The position numbers and the translations under genes are program-made. From Zingiber officinale (lineage: Eukaryota > Streptophyta > Magnoliopsida > Zingiberales > Zingiberaceae): a stretch of DNA of 64,000 nucleotides. The stretch's first letter is position 1; each line of letters opens with the position of its first letter. Of the stretch, positions 14,001 through 25,378 are shown piece by piece. The notes beneath the pieces were generated by a model. That model was given only the letters and a program-made list of their open reading frames with translations. It made no database searches and was not told the DNA's origin. The DNA is taken from positions 27,266,302-27,330,301 of the forward strand of contig NC_055986.1 in the NCBI RefSeq assembly GCF_018446385.1, read 5' to 3'.

Positions 14001-17000
14001 GAAAAGCATTTAACGCGTACCTGATTAAGTCTCGGTTCTCCATTTGGTGGCCTATCGCGTGGAGACCGTTGAGGATATCTTTGACCCTCGCGTGGAGCTG
14101 ACTTGCCGTTTCTCCTTCCTGCATTTTTATATTAAAAATTTTATTTAACAGCAAATCTCTTTTTGTTACCTTGCGTCACTTGTTCCTTCGTGCAGCTCGA
14201 TCGGTTTATCCCAAAGCTCCTTAGCGTTTTCATGTGGTCCGACCCGGTTCAGTTCTTCTCGTGTTCGCAGTGTAGAGTATTGATGGCTTTGTTTCAATTG
14301 ATGCCTTTTTCTTTATATCATTTGTCCATTCTTCATGGTCTACTATTTTCCGGAGTTGTCTCGGAATTTTGTAAGCCTTTGTGATGCACATCCATCTGGT
14401 CGTAGTCTCTTCATAGACCTCCATTCTCCTCTTCCAGTACGAAAAGTCATCCCGTTGAATAGGGGAGAACGTCTTGTCTGAAGCCTTCTTGTTGAGACAT
14501 CTTATCCTGCACACAATTAACGAAAAAAAATCCCAAGACTTCGTCTTGGATTAGCAGTGCGGGAGAAATAGAAACTCTAAGTTGGTGTTGTACCAATTTT
14601 GATTTTAAATGCAACGAAAAAAACTTCCAAAAAGATAATAATATCAGTTTGGAATTTAAAAAAATGATTTCACCCCATCTGTGGGTCCCCCATTCTTACC
14701 GCCGGATCAAACGAGTATAAACGCAGCGAAATAAGAAAATTGAACAATGGATTTACTTCGTTCGGAGCCTGTGACGACTCCTACTCGAAGGCCCGTACTC
14801 CGTGAGTACTTTCGTTGGGTAATTCACTAGCAATTCGGATAATTACAATTTACGTACAAATATTGCTAATGAAAAGAAAGAAAACAAAGCTAATCGACAA
14901 ACAATGAATTAAAAAGAGCCGGAGTGAGTCGTCGGAGCTTTGTGAACGTTGTTGGAGCGCAGTGATTGGACTCGAGTTCTCGCAGACTTGTATATTGAAG
15001 CCCGCCCGCTTCTTTTATACGGCGCTGGATCCTTCCGGCGCTCGAATGTGACGTAACACTCCCAACCAGATGCTCCAAGTGTCAACGTCGTCCGGGATAA
15101 ACTTGCCTCGGCGCCGGATCCTCCGGAGCTATTCCGCGCCCGGACCTCATCCTAAGCGGTGTTAGTCCGAGGCAATAAATCCCGAATAGCACATTTTACG
15201 AATACGCTAAGTAATAAAAATTAGCATCAAGAGTATGACTTAGATTCCGTCTTTACGAGACCGGAATCTAGTCACGATCTCGACTTAGATATCCGAAATG
15301 GATCTAAGCCGGATCGACGCCTAATGTTCCCTTCCCGGGAACGCGTCCTCGCAGTCACTCCCCTCTAGTGACTTACCTTACTTACCTGCCAGACGTCCGG
15401 TCAACCCGTCGACCCGCTTGGACTTCTCGCCAGCTATCCGGTCAGCCCGTCGACCTAGCTGGACTTCTCGCCAAGCGTCCGGTCAGCCCGTCGACCCGCT
15501 TGGACTTCTCGCCAGCTATCCGGTCAGCCCGTCGACCTAGCTGGACTTTTCCTGCACACTTGATAAAAGTGTCAGACAACAACACAACTAACTTAACCCA
15601 TTTGTCATTCATCAAAACCTGGGTTAGACCGTTAGTGCTACCCGCACCAACATGATGTTCTGTGTGTCTGAGTTATCATTATCAGAGTCATGAGTCTCTA
15701 GCTCCACCTGCACAATGTCCTTCTGCTTGTTGCTCTGTGATGTTTCCTTTTTATTTCACCGAGTACTCTATAACATGACCTTCTTGTCAAACACCACATC
15801 ATCACCATCTTATTTGCCTTAGAATTCCAAAACTTGAAGCCTTTAACTTCTTTTTGATATATAAAAAAAATGCATTGCTTTGACTTCGCATCTAGCTTTG
15901 ATCTTCCTCACTAGATATGTTCATGTAGGCTGGATATCCAAAAACTCGAAGATGAGAGTAATCTACTGGATTCCTGTCTATACTTGATTTGATATCATTT
16001 GTTGTGTCCAAAAGAATTCACATATCTCCACAAGGGTATGATATTGTCTACTTTGAGCATAATCCCTTAGTTTTGTTTTTGGGCTCTACTCAAAAGGTTT
16101 TATGTCAATAAAGATATCTTCATTCTTTTAAAGTCATGATCTTTTCAATGTTTTTTCAGTGTGGACTTTGATTATATTAACGTTTGAAATGTCGTTTCGT
16201 GCCGCCCGGCACGAATGGTTTTTACCGTTCCGCCGAGCGGCCGAAACCGGCACGGGAGGCGTCCTCGTCTCAGCGGCGCCGGAGGAGACGCGTGACGCCT
16301 CCGTCGGCGCCGGAGGAGACGCGGGACACCTCCGTCGGCGCCAGAGGAGACGCGGGACGCCTCCGGCGGCGTCCCGCGACGCCTTCAGCACCCAAGGCGT
16401 CGTGCGCGACGCCTTCTGCAGCGCCGAAGGCGTCGCGCACGATGGCTTTTGCGGCGCCGGAAGCGTCCGGCAGGGTCGTCGGACGCTTCCGGCGCCGCGG
16501 GAGGCGTCCGGCGACGCTTCCGGCGTAGCCGGACGCCCCTCGCGGGATCGCGCCGCGATCATCGCAGCGCGATCTCGCGTACTGCCGCGAGTTTTTTTTT
16601 CTGTTTTTAATAATTATTTATTTTATTTAATTAATTTAAAGAATTCCAAGGAGGATGTGCGGAGGATATGTGATATTTCTAGGAGCCTTTTATAAATCCT
16701 AATTAAATTATCCTAATAAAATATATAAAAAATATATTTAAAATTAAAATAAATTAAATAAATTTTATTAATTAATATTCTGAAAAAATAATATTTTAAA
16801 TTTCATTTAAAAATTTTAAAAAATATATAATAATTTTTATTTATATTCTAATATATTTTTTATTATTTTAAATTTCATTTAAATTTTCAAAAAAATCTAA
16901 TAAATTATATTTATATTCTGATATTTTTTTTAAAAAAATTTTACTTGATATTTTTTTACTATTTAAAATATATATTATTTAATTAATAATTAATTAAATG

Positions 17001-20000
17001 AATAAATAGTTAATTTATATAATTATTATTAATATAAAGTAATATCTTGTATTAATTTATATACTTATTATTATTATTATTATTATAAATATTTCCATTT
17101 TAATTTGAATTATTAATATATCAATTCTATTTAAATAATTTTTTTAATTATTTTTTCTAATAATATTAAATTATTTAATAATTGAGAACTTATAATAAAT
17201 CAATATACAACTTATTTTTATATATACAATAAACATATTTATCTTATAATTACTATAGATAAATAAAAAATACCGAAATTGTATCGGCACGGCACGATAC
17301 GATACCGAAAACGTATCGTTCCGGTAAACCGAAACCTCGGCACGAGTCTAAATTTTAAACCTTGGATTATATTCCCAACTGTGTTTATTTTATTTTATTT
17401 TTGGTGAACCATCCTCAATATGTTTCGTAAGTGCCCAAACAGTGCAAAAGTGGAAACAAGGATTAAAAGTGCCTCTTGGCTACGTAGGTTCCAAGTGAGA
17501 CTACTTAAGGTAGAATATAAGTGTAGAGCCTTAGATGCCAGGGAAGTTAAGTTGTTTAAAGAGATAATCAAGTTGTATTCTAACTGACTCACAAACAATA
17601 ATAACAAATCTTAGATTTTCTCTGTTTTTTTTTTCCAAAAAAAGATTTGTCTCTCTGCGATTATGTTTGATCCCTGAGCTTGGCAAGTGAGATATTGATG
17701 GCTGAATGATTGGCTCTTTCTTAATGATTTACTGATGATTTTTTTATTGTTTTAAAATTTTATTCATTGTAGCATTGCATAGGTTCTTTTGATTCCGAGT
17801 TAGCAATTGAACAGCAGAGATGACTGGATGACTGTGATTATGATTCTTTCTGACAGGGGGGTTTGGCTCATACATGCTCTCTATGGATCAAAGGACATAT
17901 GAACTTATAGGAGCTGATTATCCTGGTAACAGAGCAGAGGATGTTAAAAATCCTTCTCTGGGTTGGATGATTGGTTTCATGTTTGTTGTGAGTTTCCTTG
18001 GGCTGTTTAGCCTCGTGACACTACGCAAGGTACCGGATACTAAGAAATCTATCACAATTTAACTTGAGAATTTGTCAACTAAAATAGTAGTTATTATTTG
18101 TTCTATTAAAGTAGAATCATATCATTCTTGTATTGTCAATATTAGTTTGGATATAATGCAATTGTAAACTGCAAGTTAATATGTTTTAACCTGAATATTT
18201 GTAGTAAAAGTTCTTGAAGCTTCCAAAAATAATAATTGTTAGCTATTCAAATACCAATTTGCCAAATGAGGTAGTAATTTGTGGTGTTCAAGGATCTTAA
18301 TAATATTTTTACTTAGCAAGTCTGCCAGATAGTACATAAGTCATTTGAATTTCTAACTTCAGAACTGTTAGCTTACATATAATTGCAGGTGATAAGTCAA
18401 TTTCACATGCTTGGTATAGTTTTGTAAGTTGAATAAGGAAGATATGTTTGTTGGTTAGTGCTTTGAATTTGATTTTCTTTTCACGTTAATTCACGTGCAA
18501 TGGTTAATTTGAATTTTATACATCGCCATATGAAGCACTACTCATCTTTGTTTATTTTGCATCATTGGGTGGAGAGTGGACTAAAAGCTAATCAATTTTT
18601 TTATTTTGGAATATGGTAATTTCTAAGCAGAGTTGTGGAAAACTCTGATTTTCTAGGTTTATAAGCTCACTACTTTTAAAAGGATTGATAATTAGTTTGC
18701 AATTGTTTTACATCTTGAGAAATCTTTCAGTGTATCTTGTACCTTGAAACCAAGTAATTTTAACAAAGATAAGAACTATGATTATCCTGGTGACTTTTGC
18801 AATATGTGAATCAAGCTTAAGCTATTTTTTGTGCATCTATGATGTATTAAAATTTTTGTGCGTCTATCCTGGTGTTATAGTCAATTTCACCTAGTGGGAT
18901 AAAGTTTGGTTGTTGTTTGTTGTTGTTGTATCTTAAGCTGTTTTTTGTGCGTCTATGATATAATACAAAGACATAAATACCTCTTAACCATGATAAAGTA
19001 GATCAATGAACACTCATGCAACATTAACTAAAATATCAGAAGATTTAAACTCTAAACAAATAAGGAATCAATAATATGCCTTATTTGCTTAGAGTTTAAA
19101 TCTTCTGATATTTTAGTTAATGTTGTATTCCATGCATGAGTGTTCATGGAACTACTTTATCATGGTTAAGAGGTATTTATATGTCTTTGTATTATAGTTA
19201 GAGCTGTCAGACGGGTCAACCCGTAGTGGACTGGGTCAGTCCATAGCGGGTCGGCCATTTGGCGGGGCGGAGTAGGTTGATCCATTATTTTGGCAGATTG
19301 GGAAATCTCCAATCCTACCCAAGACGGTTTGTGGGTTAGACAAGCCAACACATGAGCTCACTAAAAAAATAAAAAATATATATATAAAAGATTTAAAAAT
19401 TTAAGTTTGGGTTACAAATTAGGCGAGTTAAACCCACGAGCCCATTGAATTTTCCACTTTAATTTTAAGTTTTGGAGAATTTTTTTGCAACCCACGGACA
19501 AATCCAAGCCTATCATGGGCCGATCCGCATGGATCTACCTTTAAATGGGTTGATAAAATTTCAATTCAACCCGCTTAAATTGTTTGGTGGGCCCAACCCA
19601 ACGAATCCAATCAAAATTAACGACTCTAATTATAGTGGAGCTTATTTTTAGAAGAGGTGAATCAATTAGATAGATAGTGCAAGGATAGAGGAGACCAAAC
19701 AAAATTTTAGTTAATGTAATAAAAAAAACTATTTAATTCATTTGAATATTACTAGTAATAAGCCTTGCATAGAGTTAATGGAAGGATAATATCCATGTAG
19801 TCCATTTCAAATATTTAATGTAAAGATAGATTGATGATTATAATGAGGTATTATGTTGAAGTTTTTTGGTTGGAATATGAAGGTCTATGTTACAAATTAG
19901 AGAAAACTGTTGTCGTCTTCATTAATAACAAGCAAAAATAGCTTGGCTTTACCAACGTCCAACCTAGAGAAGAATATTGTCTCGATGTTGACTTACAAGG

Positions 20001-23000
20001 AAGATGAGCCAAATAAAAGTGACAAAAGAATATATAAATTTCAGCCTAATGTTTTGCAAAGTCTACTCATGCCACGTCCAAATTCTGGATATACAACAAC
20101 AACAACCAAGCTTATCCCACTAGGTAGGGTCGGCTATATGGATCTTTTTACGCCATTGAGCTCTATCTCCTACTATATCATCATCTATACTTAAATAAAT
20201 TTTATCTTGTTTTATTATTGCTAACCAAGTCTTTTTTGGTCTTTCTCGTTTGATATGCATGATTGTCATAATTTCACATCGCCTAACTGAAGCATTTATT
20301 GGTAGTCTAAGTACATACCCGTACCATCTTAAATGTATATCTCGGAGTTTTTCTTCAATAGATGCAATTCCGACTTTCTCTCTAATACTCTCATTTCTTA
20401 TTCTGTCCATTCTCGTATGTCCATACATCCACCTTAACATCCTCATCTCGGCAACTTTCATCCTTTGCTCATTTGCTCGAGTCATAGCCCAACATTCAGC
20501 TCCATATAACATAGCAAGTCTAACTGCGATTTTATAGAATTTCCCTTTAAGTTTACCCTCATGTCCAATTCTGGATATATAAAGAGGAAATAGTGGCATT
20601 TAAAGAAAAGCAAAAAATTTTGATTTAACATTTCATCTATTGTCTTGCTTGAATTTTTCAGGTAATGGTAATCGATTACAAGCTTACATACCCTAGTGGG
20701 ACAGCTACAGCATTGTTAATAAACAGTTTCCACACTAGCACAGGAGCAGAGCTTGCTGAGTAAGATATATAAATTGGCTTATTCACATGTACGGTGCTTA
20801 ACTTTGAAAAATGGTATTCATAACAGGAAAATTAGTTCGTGCAAATTTTTTAACTCAGTGCTAATATTAAATTTTCTCATTTCTAATGAATTGCGTCAGC
20901 TCTGAAATATTCTGGAAGTGCAAAACAGCTAAAACTTATATCGGTAATCAGTGGCCGCTTATTTGATTTCTCCACACTTCTCTTTTCTATTGATTACATG
21001 GTAGTTTGATTAGGGGGGAAAAAAAGAATTCAGTGATGTGAATTGTCATATAATAAGTTATTCATACAGCAAGGACTCCTTTGTTCATGAGATTGTGCAA
21101 CTGAAATACTTTTACTTGTAATAATAGTACTCATGTAAGCTACTGGATGCTGAACCAAAAAAAAGGATGCTAAGATGTCATGCTCTCATTAATGCCCAGT
21201 ATTGATAAAGTGGTGATATGCTTTCACTAATGGTTGGTGAATTGCTGTCTCTGATGATCAAGAGAAATAATTGATTCACAGTTATCTATATTGTTAGTTC
21301 TTGTAGTTTGTTTGAAAAATATGCTGAAACATAATTAAATTCTTTGGCAACATTGAACTACCTAATTTATGCTTCTCTAGAGTTGCTGATTGTTATGCAA
21401 TATACCGCAGGAAACAAGTACGTTGCCTGGGAAAGTATCTAAGCATAAGTTTTTTCTGGAGCTGCTTTAAATGGTTCTTCAGTGGTGTAGGAGATTCATG
21501 TGGGTTTGATAATTTCCCTAGCCTTGGCCTTGTAGCATTTAAGAATACGTAAGTATTTTCTGAAACTACCTTTATGCCTTATGTTTCCATTGGCCAAATT
21601 TAGGTTGATGTGTTTTAGTTAATTTTGTCTGATTGATATTTCTATTATTTGAAAAACCATTTGTTTCTTGTTTCATTTTTTATGAAATCTTGACGAATTT
21701 AGTGTTTTCTGCCTACATACCTATGGTAGGTATCTACCTGTGCGCATGTAAGTGCATGCTAGCCAGCAATAAAATAACAAGTGAGCTACCACCAGATTGC
21801 GGGGGTTGAACCTTTCTTTCCATAAATCTAATCTGCATATACTCTCTGCAAAATTTTACTATCAGCATGTGCCCCTGCAAAGTGACAATTGCATATATCG
21901 ACAGTTGTTTTTCTTTTTTATGTATTTGTTTTTTTTATAAAATTGAAAAAAATGCATCAGGAAAAACTCCCTATACCAGCTTGGGATCACTAATCTTTAT
22001 GCTATCTAATTCTATTTGGCTTACCTGTTTGCAGGTTTTATTTTGATTTTAGCCCTACATATGTTGGATGTGGTCTCATCTGCCCACATATTGTTAATTG
22101 TTCAGTCCTGCTTGGAGCCATTGTATCATGGGGTTTCCTTTGGCCATTCATCTCTACTAAAGCTGGGAATTGGTATCCAGATAACCTTGGAAGTAGTGAT
22201 TTTAAAGGTCTCTATGGTTATAAGGTATTACATAGTTCTAGTGTCAGACGGTTTGCCATCTGGATATTTCTTTGTGTTGAACTTGTAGATATAAGTAGAA
22301 ACCTTGTCCTAAAACAATGAATAATGTAGAAGGTTTTCTAAATTTTGCTACATTAAGATTGCAATCTTAGTAGTAACAAGGTAGTTGATGATTGCAGGAA
22401 ACATTGCACACGCTTAACATTCTAGTTTGAGATGTTATTTTGATGGGATCCATTTATAATTCCCCTTAACAGTTATCACCATATCTTTATGGTTTTCCTT
22501 ATCAAATTAAATATTATATATGGTTCTAGATTTCTAGTTATATGTGGAATTTGACATGATTTAATGCAAGAATTTGCAAGTATTCTCAGAATACTCTTTC
22601 AACATTATGTGACTTTAATAACATGTTGGGAGTGGGAACTAGGAGGTGCTTAGTTTCTTAAACATGATTACCTTTTTGGATATAGGTTTTGAGCGTAATT
22701 TTGATTTTGTGGTTGTGATATTTCAGTTAACAAGATTAAATCTAGTCTAGTACACTTGCTCCAACTTTTAATGTCAGGAGCATCAAAAGTTTGTATGCTA
22801 TATTTAAGTCGCTAATTGGGTTTTTATTGTCCATTCTATCAAGAAACATTAATGATTTTATTAATTCTGTTTATATAATTTTCTGCAACATAATTCACTA
22901 GAGATTACACTGATTTTCATATCCTGAATTTTGTTTTACCATGTCATTGCTTTAGCCATACCCTTTGATCATTTGATAAAACAACTGATGATCCATGGTT

Positions 23001-25378
23001 CTGATGTCTGCCAAAGTTTCTAGGTGGTGTTGCATGCTGATTTTGTTTTGTAGATTTTCTTTCTAGTATTAACTAATCCTCTTAGCTAAATGATTCAAGG
23101 ATCATTAAATGTAGCTGTAATATTTTATACTTTCTAAAGTTACTAAAGTTTATGTTGAGTGTGTTGAGCTTCTCTCGATGTCATAATAATTATGATATAT
23201 TAGTTAATCTAAAAAAAAATATTAATATGAGGCCATGTCAAACAAACAATAAACAAATAAATTCTTGCCTACTTTGGAGGTTCATTACATTCTGTGGATG
23301 TTTGTGGAATTTGTTATTTTCAGTGAAACTGCTAATATGCTTTATCCTTTGTGCATAGGGATTTTGTTTGTCACTCACGTTAAGGTGTTGTATATTCGTG
23401 TTTTATTATGTACCTGATTATTATTCAGAACCTTGGACTCTAATATTTGCTTCATCTTGTACTGATTCTGTTTGTTCTATCTGATTTTTAAGTACTTATT
23501 ACATTAGGATTGTGATTTCATCGAAGTTGTATTTTTAAGTTTTCTGGTTTGTGTAGAATAACTCATAACCAGTCATTATCCGAATTTCTAATTTGCAGTT
23601 GTTAAATTCTATCTGCAGGTTTTCATAGCAATCTCTCTTATCCTAGGCGATGGTCTTTACAACTTGATTAAAATAGTGATAATAACTGTAAAGGAAATTG
23701 TGAATGCTCGCTCAAAGCAGACATCACTTCCACTGGTAGTATCTCCTCAAGGTACCTATTTTTGTTGATATGTTGCCCAGAAAATTACTCATTATTTTTT
23801 CTTTGCAAAAGACAATGATCTAGCCAAGAAGCAATACAGAAATTCACTTGCTCAATATATTTACTAATGTAATTTATGCAGACTGTTTGGTTGAATGACT
23901 GCCATGAACATGGTCGTTCACATGTCTAATCACGGTTCTTTATCCTTCAATGAATACTCTATATAACTCATTTTTCATATTTGAACTAGGGATCTAACAG
24001 ATGATCAATTCTTCACTATAGATGTTGTATGGTACTGTACTTCATGCACATTATTATCTCTATTATTGTTTCATTTTCACTGATATTTTATCGTCATTGA
24101 ATCTGTTTTATCCTCTTACTCCATAATAACAACTTGGCCGTGTCATACTTTGTATTTTGTGATAAAAATGCATATTCATATTAAAAAGGAGTAGCCCAGT
24201 GCACAAAGCTTCTGTCAATACGGGGTCTGGGGAATGGTCGAACTACATTAGGTCTATTGTGTGCAACCTTATCTTGCGTGGCAACCTTACTTTACATTGC
24301 AAGAAGTTGTTTCTGCTACTCAAATCCGTGACTACAAGGTCACATAGTAGCAACTTTGTCATTGCGTTAAGGCTTCCCTTTTCAAAAATGCATATTCATA
24401 TTGAGGGAAAATAAAAATCCAGTTAACTTGTAAACCAACTTGTCTGCAGATGATGCTAGCTCCCATCTTTTAACCGAAGAAAAACTACGAGAAGAAACAT
24501 TTTTAAAGGATAGCATACCATCCTGGTTTGCAGCTTCTGGGTACATTGGTCTTGCTGCTATATCAACTGCAGTGATTCCAAACATCTTTCCTCAGATGAG
24601 ATGGTATCTGGTCCTTGCGTGCTACATTGTTGCGCCTGCACTGGCCTTCTGTAATTCCTATGGTACTGGCCTCACCGATTGGAGCCTTGCCTCAACCTAT
24701 GGGAAGATTGGACTTTTCATCTTTGCTTCATTGATCGGAAGCAAAGGCGGGGTCATTGCCGGCCTAGCTGCATGTGGTGTTATGATGTCCATTGTTTCTA
24801 CTGCTGCTGACCTTATGCAGGACTTCAAGACAGGCTACCTTACCCTATCCTCGCCGAAGTCCATGTTTGTATCCCAGTTGATTGGCACAGCCTTGGGTTG
24901 TGTCATTGCTCCTCTCACCTTCTGGCTCTACTGGACTGCTTTCGACATTGGATCACCTGATGGTGTCTACAAGGCTCCGTATGCAGTCATATATCGCGAA
25001 ATGGCCATCTTAGGCGTTGAAGGCTTCTCTGCGCTGCCAGAGCATTGCCTGGAGCTCTGCTGTGGGTTCTTTGTAGCTGCACTGGCTATCAATCTTCTCA
25101 GGGATGTAACCCCAACGACCGTATCAAAGTACATCCCAATACCAATGGCAATGGCAGTTCCCTTCTACATTGGAGCATATTTTGCAATCGATATGTTCGT
25201 CGGGACAGTGATTTTGTTCGTCTGGGAACGGTTGAACAAGAAGGAAGCTGACGACTATGCTGGAGCAGTTGCATCAGGCTTGATATGTGGCGATGGGATA
25301 TGGACTGTTCCTTCAGCAATCCTCTCAATTTTTAGGATTGATCCACCAATTTGCATGAACTTTGCCCCTAGCAGTTGA
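5063..25378 (+). CDS. YSL6: Metal-nicotianamine transporter, YSL6-type (oligopeptide transporter family), 7 exons, 667 aa
   Basis: Exons: 5063-5405, 17857-18029, 20662-20759, 21411-21548, 22035-22224, 23619-23751 and 24450-25378. All junctions are GT-AG with matching phase; they sum to 2004 nt, a full-length YSL protein. Visible hallmarks are [15 protein letters not shown] near the N terminus, [40 protein letters not shown] across exons 1-2, [16 protein letters not shown] (exon 3), [14 protein letters not shown] (exon 4), [10 protein letters not shown] (exon 6), and [20 protein letters not shown] plus a [13 protein letters not shown] terminus (exon 7). The protein is polytopic. Family members carry metal-nicotianamine chelates across membranes; rice YSL6 is linked to manganese detoxification and Arabidopsis YSL4/6 to vacuolar or plastid iron handling. 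Similarity to rice YSL6 is from memory. Nothing is broken. The oddity is the 12.45-kb first intron, nearly all transposon; without the insertion it would be about 0.5 kb. Confidence 0.95.
10281..11358 (-). other. Accessory coding region of the LTR element (plant-transposon-protein type), fossil
   Basis: Minus-strand peptides such as [12 protein letters not shown] and DDPYSH, plus a Pro-rich stretch followed by [12 protein letters not shown], recall the poorly characterised 'putative plant transposon protein' ORFs that accompany some large plant LTR elements. Recognition is by style only. The region is decayed. Plus-strand open frames over the same DNA are shadows. Confidence 0.4.
11389..12310. 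repeat. AT-rich tandem array (TTAAGTT / AAATTTTGAAA motif)
   Basis: About 920 bp are built almost only from variants of 'aagttaaaattttgaaaat' (left half) and 'aattttgaaattaattttaa' (right half), with a period near 30 bp in the right half. The array is strongly strand-biased in composition and lies between the gag region and the accessory coding region of the LTR element, so it belongs to that element or expanded within it. No coding potential. Confidence 0.85.
12841..14514 (-). other. gag region of the nested LTR element (UBN2-type with CCHC zinc knuckle), fossil
   Basis: Minus-strand translation shows the copia gag pattern: [13 protein letters not shown] upstream, then [18 protein letters not shown], a Lys/Glu-rich linker, the zinc knuckle [14 protein letters not shown], and a C-terminal Glu/Asn-rich coiled-coil-like segment (LKEQLKN, KELLEKF). 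This is the order seen in copia/SIRE gag proteins. It is treated as a fossil of a virus-like element. Confidence 0.75.
16179..17364. mobile_element. Non-autonomous Mutator-like element inside the copia LTR
   Basis: A perfect 9-bp TSD GATTATATT flanks the element (16170-16178 and 17365-17373), the Mutator size. The termini are imperfect inverted repeats: AACGTTTGAAAT on the left, and AAGGTTTAAAAT read from the right on the minus strand, both followed by CGTGCCG-type sequence. Inside, 16195-16600 is very GC-rich and repetitive (ggcgccggaggagacgcg variants, palindromic), and 16600-17270 is extremely AT-rich. The GC block is open in several frames on both strands, which reflects composition. Capture of a gene fragment is possible, but I recognise none. 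Confidence 0.75.
18844..18931 (+). mobile_element. Tiny 3' remnant of an RTE-type LINE in YSL6 intron 2
   Basis: About 88 bp ending in the typical plant RTE tail 'cctagtgggata' plus a (TTG)n-like tract. It is flanked by 28-bp direct repeats at 18816-18843 and 18932-18959 ('cttaagct.ttttttgtgc.tctatgat') that differ at two positions and fit a LINE target-site duplication. The element is almost wholly 5'-truncated. Confidence 0.65.
18960..19196. mobile_element. Foldback MITE in YSL6 intron 2
   Basis: Two arms of roughly 105-115 bp (18960-19066 and 19079-19196) are near-perfect reverse complements: the left begins 'ataatacaaagacata', the right ends 'tatgtctttgtattat'. The loop is about a dozen bases. 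There is no coding content. TA at both ends may be the target duplication. In the YSL6 primary transcript this would fold into a long hairpin. Confidence 0.85.
19199..19628. mobile_element. Non-autonomous hAT element (430 bp)
   Basis: The ends are TAGAGCTGTCA and, read on minus from the right, TAGAGTCGTTA. They are flanked by a perfect 8-bp TSD ATTATAGT (19191-19198 and 19629-19636), the hAT size. The interior is rich in 'gggtcaaccc' and 'gggccgatccgc' motifs and non-coding. It landed at the outer edge of the foldback MITE. Confidence 0.85.
20094..20566 (-). mobile_element. 5'-truncated RTE LINE in YSL6 intron 2
   Basis: In minus orientation it encodes the C terminus of an RTE-type reverse transcriptase ([49 protein letters not shown]). 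It ends with the family tail (tagtgggataagcttgg, then TTG repeats). A perfect 13-bp duplication 'aattctggatata' flanks it (20081-20093, 20567-20579) and can be extended by a few bases with one gap. Only the last fraction of the element was copied, the usual result of incomplete target-primed reverse transcription. Confidence 0.9.
24183..24383 (-). mobile_element. tRNA-derived SINE (Au-like) in YSL6 intron 6
   Basis: On the minus strand it starts near 'aagggaagccttaacgc', contains a GTCACGGATTTGAG box-B-like motif and ends 'gcactgggctactcctt', the layout of the plant Au SINE family as I remember it. A perfect 19-bp TSD 'aaaaatgcatattcatatt' flanks it (24164-24182 and 24384-24402). The small open frame at 24199-24414 is this SINE, not a gene. 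Confidence 0.85.

Larger units (their letters stand above)
7815..15652 (-). mobile_element. LTR retroelement, gag-bearing, pol not seen (large non-autonomous copia/SIRE-like), nested in the copia element
   Basis: The ends are TGTAAGACCG on the left and CCGCACCAACA on the right, with a perfect 5-bp TSD TGATG (7810-7814, 15653-15657). In minus orientation the 3' LTR is 7815-8874, followed by a purine-rich tract on the minus strand (ATCTCCCCC on plus). The 5' LTR is about 14690-15652; its inner edge is divergent and only approximate. The internal region has gag with a CCHC zinc knuckle (12841-14514), an AT-rich repeat array, and an accessory coding region at about 10280-11360. No integrase or reverse transcriptase was seen. 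It has several breaks and is younger than the copia element it interrupts. Confidence 0.85.
5457..17380 (-). mobile_element. Degraded Ty1-copia retrotransposon in YSL6 intron 1, split by two later insertions
   Basis: The two ends are short related LTRs of about 180 bp: 5457-5637 on the left and 16000-17380 on the right, the latter divided by a Mutator-like element. Both carry 'ccaaaagaatt' followed by 'tatgatattgtc'. GTGTTTA flanks both sides (5450-5456 and 17381-17387), a likely TSD. Minus-strand copia RT/RNase H peptides are recognisable around 6200-7000 (for example [11 protein letters not shown] and [11 protein letters not shown]), and pol sequence resumes after the inserted element at about 15660-15960. 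Around 5860-5937 there is a second LTR-like fragment. It is an old fossil, broken many times, antisense to the host gene. Confidence 0.75.

Noticed and set aside
16134-16695. Three overlapping open frames (Arg/Ala/Pro-rich) on both strands
   Set aside because: They lie in the GC-rich repetitive block of a Mutator-like element; openness in several frames is due to lack of AT-rich stops, and no domain is seen.
18960-19196. Candidate microRNA precursor
   Set aside because: Arms are far too long and too perfect, with transposon-like termini; a MITE is the better reading, although small RNAs may arise.
22016-22288. 90-aa frame in a shifted frame
   Set aside because: Shadow of YSL6 exon 5 (22035-22224), which reads in another phase with proper splice borders.
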